DNA of 64,000 nt from Spirogloea muscicola (taxonomy: Eukaryota; Streptophyta; Zygnematophyceae; Spirogloeales; Spirogloeaceae), in assembly GCA_009602725.1 (NCBI GenBank), contig WELB01000009.1:279480-343479 (forward strand). The letters run 5' to 3'. Positions 1-10,913 of the stretch are shown piece after piece. The first letter of the stretch is position 1. Each line of letters begins with the position of its first letter. Both the position numbers and the translations under genes were made by a program. The notes under the pieces are model-generated. The model ran no database searches and was not told where the DNA came from. It worked only from the letters and a program-made list of their open reading frames with translations.

Positions 1-100
1 CCGCCGCCGTCGCCGCCACCGCCGCCGGCGCCGCCGCCGCTGCTGTCGGCGGAGAGCCGACCTGATGGCACGACGGCGGCGGCGGCGGCCTCGCCGGCAG

Positions 101-3100
101 GTCGTACCGGGACACCGTCGCCGGCCTCAGCGCCTACGACCGACACAAGAAGTTCATCGCCGACTACGGTGCGCCAGCCCTCCGCCACGGCCTCGCCTCC
201 CTCCGCGTTCGCCGAAGCGGACCTGCCAGTTGCCCCGGGAGGCCGGCCAAGCGGCGCCGCCCCCCGGCCCCGTCGGCGGTCCCAGAGCCACGCCGGACGC
301 GGCAAGAGCAGCCCCCGGTCGCGAGAGCAGCCTGCCGGCGGCTACACGCGTCCCGACATCCGCAGACTGAAAAACCACAATGGCCATGTGACCAGAATTT
401 ACCACACGAATTGAACCAGCGACCTTCAAGTCCTCTCGTCGCCTTAGTCCTCTCTACCGCCACTCGGCTGTCACTCCGAGCTGGCAGCGGCGGCGAGCTT
501 AGCCATCGCCACTCCAGCCCATGACGCCGCAGCCGCCGCCGCCGCAGTGCGCTTCTACGGCGGGCGCGGCGGCGGCGGCGGCGGCGACAGCGGCACCCAG
601 CTCCCAGCTCGCACAGATCTCGACACGCTGCGGGAGACCTACAGGTGGGCTCACTCGCAGCCGAAGTGACTGAGGTCCTCTGCCGCTCTCGCTTCCATTG
701 CCGCCGTCTCTGCTGCAGCTTGTTGGTTGAACCCATTAGCCATGCTGCTGAAAGGCTGTTCCTGAGGAGGCCGGCTCGTTTGGTACAAGCAGATTCATCC
801 GCTCGGAGAACGACGACGCCGACGGCACGTGGGAGCAGCGCCTGGCGCGTCGCTACCACGACAAGCTCTTCAAAGAGTGAGCTCACCCTTGGTTGCTTGG
901 CTGCGTTGGTGGCAACTGCAAAACAGAAGAGTGGCGGCTCTGCCGTCACTCTGCATAGGCTGGCTGCCGCACACCTCACTGTCAAACCGGTGTCCAAGAA
1001 ATAGTGCTACTTAATTTTGCTACTTCATGACCGTATGGACGGTCGTCCAGAGAACACCAGCTTGCAAGGACCACCTTCCTCGTGACCAGCAAGGGGCGAC
1101 TTGGGATAGCCGCCTCTGAGTTGCCATTCAACTTCCTGATCCTCATTCTGAATCCTCAATGCGGCCGTGCAATTGGAGCTCAGGTACTGCATAGCGGACA
1201 TGTCTCGCTACAAGGAGAATAAGGCGCGCTTCTGGTACCTGCACCTTTGGCTTTGGATGCAGTGGGCAGCCCTTCTTACATGCAATGCTGTGAGGATATG
1301 CGTACATTTAAAGTTGAAGCCAAAGCCAAAGCCACCCCTGCTTTGATTTCTACTGCAGATAGGCATGCGGTGGCGCGTTGAGAAGGAAGTTGTCCTTGGA
1401 AAAGGTGAGAGTCTTGCTTCCTCTGTTGTCTGTGGTTAACAGGAATGGACAGTAAAGTTACATACACTCTAAAAATATGCTGAAAATGATAGAGGAGAAA
1501 TGGACACACTCCGTGCACTCCTCTGAGTGTTATCACCAAGTAAACATGCACTTGAGCAAAAGTTGCCCAGCTCGCATCAGCTTATGTAAACCTGGTGGCA
1601 CCGTGTGCTTTCCTGGCAATGTTTTCACTCAGGTCCTTGGAGTGCCAGACTGTCTCCAATGAGATTATTGCATGTGATGCTTGATGATTTATGATTGGCC
1701 CTGATTATGCTCTTTCGTGGCCCACATTGGTGGTGGCGCAGGTCAGTTCGTGTGCGGGAGCAAGGGCTGTAATGAGCGGGCAGGCTTGCACAGTTATGAG
1801 GCACGTTGCAAGACTGCTCAGGCAATCAAAGTGTGGTTAGGTGGACATTGATAGACGATGCAGCACTGTAGTAACAATTCTGCTCCAAGAGTAACCGAAA
1901 GCTCTTGCCTTTGTATCTCTTGTACTGCAAGAAAAACCACTGACCACCACAGCTTGTCCTGGTGCCTGCTTGAGGATAGGTGAACTTTGCATACAAGGAG
2001 GCTGGCGAGGAGAAGCAGGCGCTTGTGAAGCTGCGCATCTGCCCAAAGTACAGTGTAACCTCGCCTCTTCCATCAGTCTTTCCATCAGTCACCTGTCACC
2101 TGTCCCCTTTTAATCGAAATCCAGCCCAATGCGCCTGCTGTACAAGTGCATCAATGACTTCCGCAGCTTGACACCCTTCTTCAGGGTTGCAGGCTTACTT
2201 TGAGGCCACAGGCTGCTGAGTCTCACTCTGTCTGCAGGCTCGGCAGCAGGCTTCGCAGGATGCACCAGCTACTTATAGTGACGTCTAGGAAGGTCAAGGA
2301 GAGTTAAATCTCAGGAATTGTTGATGAGAGCCTAGATTCCGGCGGGATCCAGATTGACAAGTATGAGATCAGTTGCTGTTATGGGTGCCTTGTTTACGCT
2401 GCAGTGATGATCTTTGGTTGGCCAGGCACGCATATCAGCTCAACTACCGGAAGGAGAAGGAGAGGGAGCGGGCACAACGGCGTGAAAGAAAGAAGCTCAA
2501 GCGCAAGAAGCTAAAGTAGTCTCACACTGCCTGTACTTCTAAGTTTGCTTGCTTGTTGCAGGCCGGAAAATGATGAAGGGCAAGATGGCAGAGTTTTCTG
2601 CTTCTCCACCCAGTATTGTACCATGGGAGGTGCTGAAGTTTGCAATTTGACATGCTTGGTGGGGCCAGAACTGATGACGACAACCACCAGGAGGAAGTCG
2701 CCGGCGTCCGCCAAGCAACGCATGATGATGCAGGCTCTTCAGGATCGTCGGAAGGGGACGATGGCAAGGACGGCGACGAACCTGGAGCAGAGGTCGGGGC
2801 TTCGGACCGCGGCGATGGCAGAGAGGGGGGTGGGGAGCTGCCACCGCAGCGAGGTAAGGAGCTTATTCTCCAAATTTTTCTGCCCGCTTAGTGATTGCCA
2901 AGGAGGTCGTCAGTCCGAGGCAGACTAGCACCATTCTGCACGTGGCCAAGCTCTCTGATTAGACCCAGCTTTGAAGTCAGCCCCTGGGCAGCTGCAGGGA
3001 TTAGTCACGGCATTAACAATGTGCCCAGGATGACCGGGCTTTCAGTCCATGCTAAGAGCGCACGCTGTTTGCAAGCCGGTAGCCTTAGTCAGACGGAGTT

Positions 3101-3367
3101 CTGTTGCCATGGTCATGCTTTCTTGTGAGGTCAAGATCTAGTTTGCAGGTCTAGGGCTTTGGAATCTGGTGTTATGTAAGGCCACCATCACATAGCTTCT
3201 CAAAGCCTTCTTCCTGTTGACCATCTTGGCGGTGCTGCCTGCTTGTGGGCTGTGTAGGAGGGCCACCTCTGTCGGCGGATGAGAGCATCTGGCTGGGCAA
3301 GCCGGCAGAGCTGGAGCCGAGCAAGGACGAGGAGTTTGATGAGTACTTCAAGGGCATGTTCCTGTAG
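101..3367 (+). CDS. FRA10AC1: FRA10AC1-like nuclear protein (5' end unresolved)
   Basis: Seen: about ten exons joined in consistent phase: 101-168, 548-644, 793-876, 1184-1223, 1359-1404, 1742-1800, 1980 to about 2052, about 2434-2515, 2669-2853 and 3258-3367 (stop TAG). The product carries the FRA10AC1 signatures in order: AYDRHKKFIADY, then TWEQRLARRYHDKLFKEYC, IADMSRYKENK, RWRVEKEV, a CGSKGC zinc-knuckle-like pair, VNFAYKEAGEEKQALVKLRIC, a basic KEKERERAQRRERKK tract, an acidic Asp/Glu/Gly-rich linker, and the family C-terminus DEEFDEYFKGMFL. Known: FRA10AC1 proteins are nuclear and associate with late spliceosomes. Oddities: an in-frame stop lies at 63-65, so the first exon here starts after an acceptor near 100 and the true start is upstream or in unresolved sequence. 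Two introns (1224-1358 and 1801-1979) need GC donors. The junction after 2052 is uncertain by a few bases. Family assignment is firm. Confidence 0.88.
405..477 (-). other. tRNA(Ser/Leu)-like Pol III box pair inside intron
   Basis: On the minus strand inside the first visible FRA10AC1 intron, CCGAGTGGCGG (resembling the A box of Ser/Leu tRNAs) is followed about 50 nt later by GGTTCAATTCG (resembling the B box). No clean acceptor or T-stem pairing can be drawn. It is therefore a degenerate tRNA, a tRNA-derived SINE head, or chance, not a working tRNA gene. Confidence 0.25.
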
Positions 3368-5169
3368 ATCGCATCATTGTGGACTCAGGAAACCCCACGA
3401 TGCTGTCCCATGGAAGGTCCGTGCAGCACCTGAAATACGGTTGTCACATGGGAGTTCCGTGCAGGGGCCACTTCTGGTGCTGCAGACTCGCTAAAGCAGT
3501 CGGATTCGTTGGCCTGCTTCAGAATTGCGCATGGCATAAGTATGCTCTGCCAGCATCAAGGAACGGGGAATGTTTGACTCTGTACGCCTATAATATATCT
3601 GTTTCTTTGAGTTGAGACTTGCTGTTGATTGATGCTTGAAGGAGAATCATAAGGGTGGGTTAAGAGGAGGGCAAGCTCCTTCGAAAAGGCTGAGCGGTCA
3701 GCCCAAATAGATAGTATGTACACGTTCTTGGGGCAGGATGGCATCAGCAGAGGAGGCCGTCTATGTAGTTGACTTAGAATGAGCTGTGTCACACTTGGAG
3801 TGGCTTGAGAGTCTGCGATGCCACCCCGCAGACCACCCTTCAAGTGGCGGCAATGAAGCTGACAGTATTCTGCGTCCTGGAGGCGTCAAGCGCCAAGATG
3901 ATGGCACACGTCTCAAGGAAACATTGCTCTCCCTCTGGCACTTGACAAGAAGGCTTCAAGCCTGATCAAACGGGGGGCATAGGCAGGATATGCAGACAAG
4001 CTCGGCTGCTTGCCTTTGCCACAAGCTGGGGCATTGTCCAAATCAAGTGCCTCCGTGGTCCACTGAGCGGCAAGTGGAAGATGACGCTTCAGGCTGCTTG
4101 TGATGCCAAGTTTCGAAGTGACTATGTTGAAGGCGCATGTCTAGAAGATGCTGGCTTTGGTGATGGAAGGCGACATAGCAACCCAACTCCAAAATTTAAC
4201 CCTGAACCTTTAAGCCTAAACCCTGAACCCTAAGCCCAGTAATTGGCAGCAAAAGTGACGACCTGGCTGCTCGAAGAAATTTTCGGTGAGGTAAAATGTG
4301 TCATCAAGCAATAGCAGTCTATGGTTCAGAAGTATTAGCCTAGCAAGATTCCACTCCACCGACCTCGTTCTACTCTTGCAGCCACTTGTCTTCCTGGAGG
4401 AAAGACCGGTGATTTGTGCACCTCCTAAAGCTTTGCGGAAAGCCACTTAAGAAGCTAAAAGGGTGACCAGTTGAGGGTGATCACACTTCAGTAGCGCTGT
4501 AGCACCAGAAGGCTCAAGCAGCCATCTCATGCACTTAATGACATTCGAAGTACGTGCTTAGATGCTGTTGAGCACCACAAAGATCTGATGTCAAGGCATC
4601 AGGCGTCCACGGACTGCTGCCCAGGCTGGGACCAAGCAGGTCAATTTGTTGCACAATGAGCAGCTTCTAAGTTGGTGACACCCAGAAATTGGCATTAAGC
4701 ATACAGCAATAGTTTGTCGCACACCTTCAGCCACACTCTGCGGACAGGGGGCCTCCAGCCACCACCAACTTCGCATTACACTATGAGTACGAGGTTGAGA
4801 GGAGTGAGAGTTGACCTTCAACAGAGAGAATTTTCAAGATGCACCACACCAACTTTGATTACGGTGGAAAGTTTCACTCTCGAAAGGTGGAGGACTCTTG
4901 GCGTGATTGTCAACAATTTTGAAGCCAATCCTGATTACGTCTGGGCAGCCTTCTCAGCAGTGGATTCGCCATAAGCCGCCAACTTCTCACCTGCAGGGCC
5001 AGAATACGCGCAATCACTCATATGCATAGGAGGTGATTGTGCATGCGCATGTGCATGGACAACCTGGCCAGCTATGCCTTACATGATCTGCAGAATCTTG
5101 GTAGCCTTATTCAGGTCCAGAAGAATCAACCAATGGAGCTCTCTGTCTCAGCCGGGCCTACTCTCGCCC
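3368..5169. other. Intergenic stretch without a recognisable gene
   Basis: About 1.8 kb between the end of the FRA10AC1-like gene and the end of the GNAT gene, so both 3' UTRs should lie here. Open frames are short and resemble nothing I recognise. A degenerate telomere-like patch lies at 4192-4237. Confidence 0.6.
4192..4237. repeat. Degenerate telomere-like CCCTAAA patch
   Basis: Several imperfect units of the form AACCCTGAA, CCTAAACCCT and CCCTAAGCCC follow one another in about 45 bases. They resemble the plant/green-algal telomere unit CCCTAAA with frequent changes. It could be an old interstitial telomere scar or chance AC-rich sequence. Confidence 0.3.
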
Positions 5170-6246
<1,077 letters not shown>

Positions 6247-6248
6247 CT

Positions 6249-6249
<1 letters not shown>

Positions 6250-6281
<32 letters not shown>
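6250..6281. repeat. (GGC)n trinucleotide tract
   Basis: About ten perfect GGC units directly precede the start codon of the CX9C gene on the plus strand and directly adjoin the GNAT exon on the minus strand, where they can be read as polyalanine. The tract lies in the shared 5' region of the two genes. Confidence 0.9.
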
Positions 6282-6282
<1 letters not shown>

Positions 6283-7460
6283 TGGCGGAGGAGACTGTGC
6301 TTACGGCGGACGACCTCATGGCCGGCCCACCGCCTCCGCTGGTGCTCGAGGAGCTCGCCGACGCGGCGCTCGCCGGCCTCGATCTTTGCAACCACCAGCT
6401 GCGCGTGCTCTTCGAGTGTGAGCCGCCCGTTGCTACCCGCCGCCCTGCCACGGCTCATGCTGTGGGCCTGCCTTGGCCGTGTCACAAGTGGCCATGGCCG
6501 CTTGAGCTAGCTGCCGTGGCAGAAGCGGCGATGGCTGAGAATAGGCTGTGGTTAAGATATCAGCGAGAGCAGCTTTTAAGACGCCACTGGCGATGCGCCA
6601 CAACACTCTGGTCGCCCAGCAGAGTGGCAGCTGAGCAGGGAGAGCTGCCGTGCCAGAGAATCGCCAGCAAGGTGTGCCATCGCCTTGCTACGTTTAATGT
6701 GGCCTTGACTGACTGGTACCAAGCAGGCCTGCACCGGCACGACATTGAGCCCTTCTGCCAGGAGGAGATCATCCGCTTCCGGCGCTGCAGCCAACAACGG
6801 GTTTGTACGAAGAATCCAAGTCCTTCTTATACCCCAACAGACCAAGCCATATCAAAAGCTCCCATATTAACTCCTTGTCAACATTTTCAAGAGGCTTATG
6901 TTTGACCTTGGAATGATGCTGTGATTGCTACCGCTAGGACATCCTTTGTCGTCATTGCTGGGGTTGCAGTGCTCGCTAATTCAACGAAAGACATACATGC
7001 TTCTAAGCTACTTCCCACTTGCTGCAGTACCGTCAAAATCTGGGCCACTTGAATCGGCAGGACAAGGAGCTCCGGGAGCGGCTGCTGGGTGCAGAACAGG
7101 CGTACAGTGTCAAGCTCAGCAGCGAGAACCGGCGGCAAAGGAGGGAGGAGCTGGAGGCGCTCATCAGTCTTCTGGATAGGTGCAGCGTTGACACATTTGC
7201 TATAGCCGTGACCGCCTGCTCCAGAGAGCTCTCAGCCCTCCACCCTGCAGTCATGAGCACTGTATGACGCTCACAGCTGCTGTCACAGGCGACTTATTCT
7301 GGCAACTGGCGTGGAGGGCATGGCGGGCTTTAAGCAGCGCTGGCAACTCAATGGCCAGCTGCACGACGCAAGGTGCACCTCGCGTCCGAGCATCGCAAGC
7401 AGACTGCTGACGCATACTGGCGACAAGTCACAGAATCATATCAGCTTCCAAGTATGTTGA
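6282..7460 (+). CDS. Twin CX9C (CHCH-like) coiled-coil protein
   Basis: Seen: four exons in phase: 6282-6417, 6727-6800, 7028-7179 and 7289-7460 (stop TGA). The first splice completes a cysteine codon and yields LCNHQLRVLFEC followed by FCQEEIIRFRRC, i.e. two CX9C units separated by nine residues. This is the helix-turn-helix layout of CHCH proteins, which are oxidised by Mia40 in the mitochondrial intermembrane space. A strongly charged predicted coiled coil follows (LNRQDKELRERLLGAEQAYS, then SSENRRQRREELEALISLL), then a segment with QRWQLNGQLHDAR. There is no obvious presequence, as usual for CX9C proteins. Known: such proteins include complex I and cytochrome oxidase subunits or assembly factors. 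I cannot place this one in a named family. The last coding stretch depends on the frame of exon 4. Mitochondrial location is inferred. Confidence 0.68.
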
Positions 7461-7695
7461 CAGAAGGTGGCCGAGGGCCACCACAGAACCAGGACTTCTT
7501 TCATAGCGGCTAGCCTACAGGTATTCGTGAAGAAGACACACTGCCAATACTTACAGGCTGTCTGTCTGCATGCTCCCAGGTCGCGGCTGCAGGTGTTGAA
7601 AGACGTGGATAAGGCCCCTATTGCCACCACTGCTACTGCTGCTNTCCGCCGCCGCCGCCGCCGCCGCCGCCGCCATTGCCATCGCCGTCAGACTG
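7461..7695 (+). promoter_or_regulatory. Short spacer and presumed promoter/5' UTR of the RUS gene, with CCG tract
   Basis: Only about 235 bases separate the CX9C gene stop from the RUS start. A CCG-repeat tract with one undetermined base (7644) lies at about 7645-7675, immediately before the first in-frame ATG. No specific promoter element was recognised. Confidence 0.4.
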
Positions 7696-10353
7696 ATGTG
7701 GCCGGGGCCTCGGCAGGGCCGCGTGGTGCGCGACGAGCGGCCGCTGCTGCGCCGCGCCGCCGATGGCTTCCTCGCCCGCTTCTTCCCCCTCAACTACCCC
7801 CGCAGGTCCGTCGCCGCCGCAGCCGCCACCGCCGCCGACACATGGCTGCCGTCGCCGTCGCCGCCATGGCCACTGCATCAGGCCATCGCCTGCTTGACCT
7901 GCGTGCTGGGGCCTCCGAGGCAGCGCCCACAAGCTGCGCCAGCTGCGCAGAGCGCCACCGAGCCGCCGGCCCATGCAGCGCCTGCGACCCATGTCGGCCG
8001 CTGCGGCTGCCGCAGCGTGTCGGAGGGCTACCTGCGCTACTCCCAGTTCCGCGCCGTGCAGCACACCGCCAGCGCCGCCCTCAACGTCCTGTCTGTGCAG
8101 GTCCGTGCGTTGCGACCCTCTAGAACCTCTGATTCGTAGACGAGGGACGCAGGCCTCAATCCCCGCTGCGGTCATGGCCGCCAGAGACGGCCTCTCTGGC
8201 GCTGACACCGCCGCCCACACCGCTGGCTTCCGCGCCTGCAGTCGCTGCTTTTCGCCGCCGGCCTGCGTCCGAGCCCTGCCCAGGCGACGATTGTCAGCTG
8301 GGTGAGCCGCCACTGGTCATCACTCGCGATGCTCAGCGAGCTGCAGCACCACTCGGCGGGGCAGCTGAGTGAACGCGGCGCAGGCGCGGCGGCGGCGGGG
8401 GCGGCGCAGGTGCTCAAGGACGGCATGCAGCACGTCGGGAAGCTGGCGTGCTCCTCCATGGGCACCCGCATGGACGCCGAGCCCAAGCGGTGGCGCATCT
8501 TCGGTGCGTTCTCCTCCCTCTTTCCTCCCACTCTCCCCCCTCCCTCCTTGTGAACCCTTGCTAAACCCCAAACCCTTAGGCCCGAGTGGCCGCCATTCCG
8601 GCAATGTCCAACCTCGGCGAGCAAGCCGTCTTCCACGATCACGGCCGAAGATCATGGCCGACGGTCGCTGTGGCCTTGCACCCTTTTGCCGAGACTCGCC
8701 ACAGGCTGAGCATGACGGAAGTCGTAAAGTGGTCGTGACGGCGGGCCGCTGCGACAGCGGACGTCATGTTCGACGTGGGCGCGGGCCTGGAGGTCCTGTC
8801 CCCGCTGGCGCCGCAGCACTTTCTCGCCGTTGCCTGCGCCGCCAACATGGCCAAGGTTCGAACCGCCGGGTGCTGGCGAAAGCCATCGACCTGCTCGGTC
8901 TGCGACCGTCGACCACTCCCATGGCTGCTGATAGGTACGGCGGCCATGGATGGCAGGGCATGGGCTTGGTCTCAGCCCGCTCAACGCGGCTGCCGATCTA
9001 CGCGTCTTTTGCGCGTGAGGGCAATCTTTCTGACCTCTACGCCAAGGGCGAGGCCATCTCGACGCTGTCCAACATCCTCGGCATCGCCATCGGCATCCGC
9101 CTTGCATCCACCGTCTGCTCCACGCACGCCCGCAAGGTGCGCCGTCCTGGACTGCCGCTCTGGGCCAGCGCGAGCAGCTGCTAAGAGGCAGTGGTATGCC
9201 AGAGTTCATTCACTAATGTAGGTGTGCTCTGAAGAGGTAAATGTATGTCTAACTGCATGCAAAGGCTTAACAGCTAAGCCATCACTGGAGTGACATTGTG
9301 ATCTGTAAGCACTTATAGACCTGGCCTCTTGGATGAGCTTCATACGGGGTTCAGAGTCCAGGATATTGGATCGTTGATGTTTTGCGTCTGTACTCAAGGT
9401 GTAGGGATCCTGGAGCTTATTGGATTATATATGGATTAAGTTGGTGTTCAGGGTGTTCTTAATGAAGTTCTGGAGTATATGAACTGTCAGCCTGACAGCC
9501 AACCCCATAACCTACTCGGAGCCTAAGCCCTGGTGATGTCTCCCTGGCATCATGCAGCTTGCCGTGGCGCCGCTGCTGTCAGCGGTGCACCTCTGGTGCG
9601 TCACGCAGGAGATGAAGGCGGCACCAGTGAACACGCTGAACGAGCAGCGCACCGCGCTTGTCATCCAGAGCTTCCTCGAGGTCTGTCAGTCATCGCCAGA
9701 ATTGCCAAGTTTGCCCAATTCTATGTAACCTGACGCCTTGATGCTGTATTTTCGTGATCACAAACCTGGACTCACATCATAGCTTAGCACTTGTCATCTA
9801 CATTGCTGCGACGTTCCCAAGTGAGCTTGGTACGCAAGGCGGTGCTCTCAACCTCTAACGTGGCAGCGTTGGCGTTGGCGGGTGGTGGCCGCAGACCGGT
9901 GTGGTGCCTCGACCGCAGGAGCTGCGCTACCGAGAGCGCGTGATCTTGCCAGTCGGCGTCAACCGCCGAGCGGGCGGCGTGCGCATCGCCGGCGCAGCAG
10001 CCGCGGTAGTTCGGCGGCCATCGGACCTCGCGGCTGCAGCACAACGCTTTGCAGGCGAGCGCTTCCTGCTTGGCTTCCGCGACGGCGGAGCCGACATGCT
10101 GCTACATCAGGCGGCAACCGGCGAGGATGCCGTGCGCGGCTGGCTGCTGGCGGCCTGCGCTGCCGAGGCTGCTGAGGCCAGCGGCAGTGGCACCCACAGC
10201 CATGGCAGCGGCGGGGCGCCGCAAGTGGCAGCTCTTCCTGAGGCGTATCAGCGCATGGAGGCGCTGGCGCCGCCGCTGCTTGCAGGCCTCCAAGCGGCCG
10301 GCTGGCACACGCATCTCTTCCTCGAGGGCTCTGGCGTGCGCGCCGTCTGGTGA
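7696..10353 (+). CDS. RUS family protein (root UVB-sensitive, DUF647)
   Basis: Seen: eight exons in phase: 7696-7805, 8016-8100, 8242-8301, 8410-8503, 8758-8855, 8957-9136, 9558-9680 and 9895-10353 (stop TGA). The product shows the DUF647 core in order: FFPLNYPRSVSEGYLRYSQF, VLKDGMQHVGKLACSSMGTR, EPKRWRIFADVMFDVGAGLE, ACAANMAK, TRLPIYASFAREGNLSDLYA and KGEAISTLSNILGIAIGIRL, then VNTLNEQRTALV, VPRPQELRYRERVILP and a C-terminal domain ending near LLAGLQAAGWHTHLF. Several hydrophobic segments suggest a membrane protein. Known: plant RUS1/RUS2 affect UV-B sensing, early seedling growth and auxin transport, and animals carry one homologue. The exact RUS subgroup was not decided. The start is the first in-frame ATG after a CCG tract; a longer N-terminus is possible. 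All introns are GT-AG. Confidence 0.88.
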
Positions 10354-10913
10354 CACGAAAGCTGGCCATCACCTGGAAGCCCCTTGCCACCACCCACAAT
10401 GCAGAGTGCAGAGGTTCGGCGCTTCCGACAGTGCCCTCAACTGCGCCCGCTCCAACTTTAGTCTTTACCGATGGCCCCTGACAGCCGCCGCCAGGGAGCT
10501 CTCACAGTGTGCATACTTGCAAGGTGGCGGCATAAGTTAAGGTCAATTTGTTGGTCACTCTTAAGCTCCGATGCCACACGCAGCTGTGGCATGAGCCACA
10601 TGGCCGCTTGGGCAGGGCATAAACGTCCCAGGTGCCTGAGTAAGGAAGGGAATGGCTTTGGGCAATCGTTCACGAAATAGAAACAGAGAAGGTGGAAAAG
10701 TGTGGAGAAAACCACTGTGGCCACAGGTGTATGTAGCTTCTACACTCCCATTTGGTTTGGGTACTCAGAGAAGTGCCAGAGTATCAAAATGAGCTGATGA
10801 AGTCTGGCTCGTGTGCTGCCCCAAGCAGCAGGAGAAAATTTGCTGAGCATTTGCCACGAAATAAATAAGTGGATTTGAATGGGCTATTGCTGCCATCATG
10901 AAAGCAAGAGACG
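10354..10913. other. Intergenic, convergent 3' ends
   Basis: The RUS gene (+) and the fucosyltransferase gene (-) end toward each other here, so both 3' UTRs and polyadenylation sites must fall within about 560 bases. No further gene was recognised. Confidence 0.55.

Noticed and set aside
1224-1240. Canonical GT donor at 1235 in the FRA10AC1-like gene
   Set aside because: It adds four residues not found in relatives and leaves a phase that no nearby acceptor can complete.
3843-3962. Forty-codon open stretch downstream of the FRA10AC1-like gene
   Set aside because: It has no start codon, no splice context and no family resemblance, and fits chance expectation.
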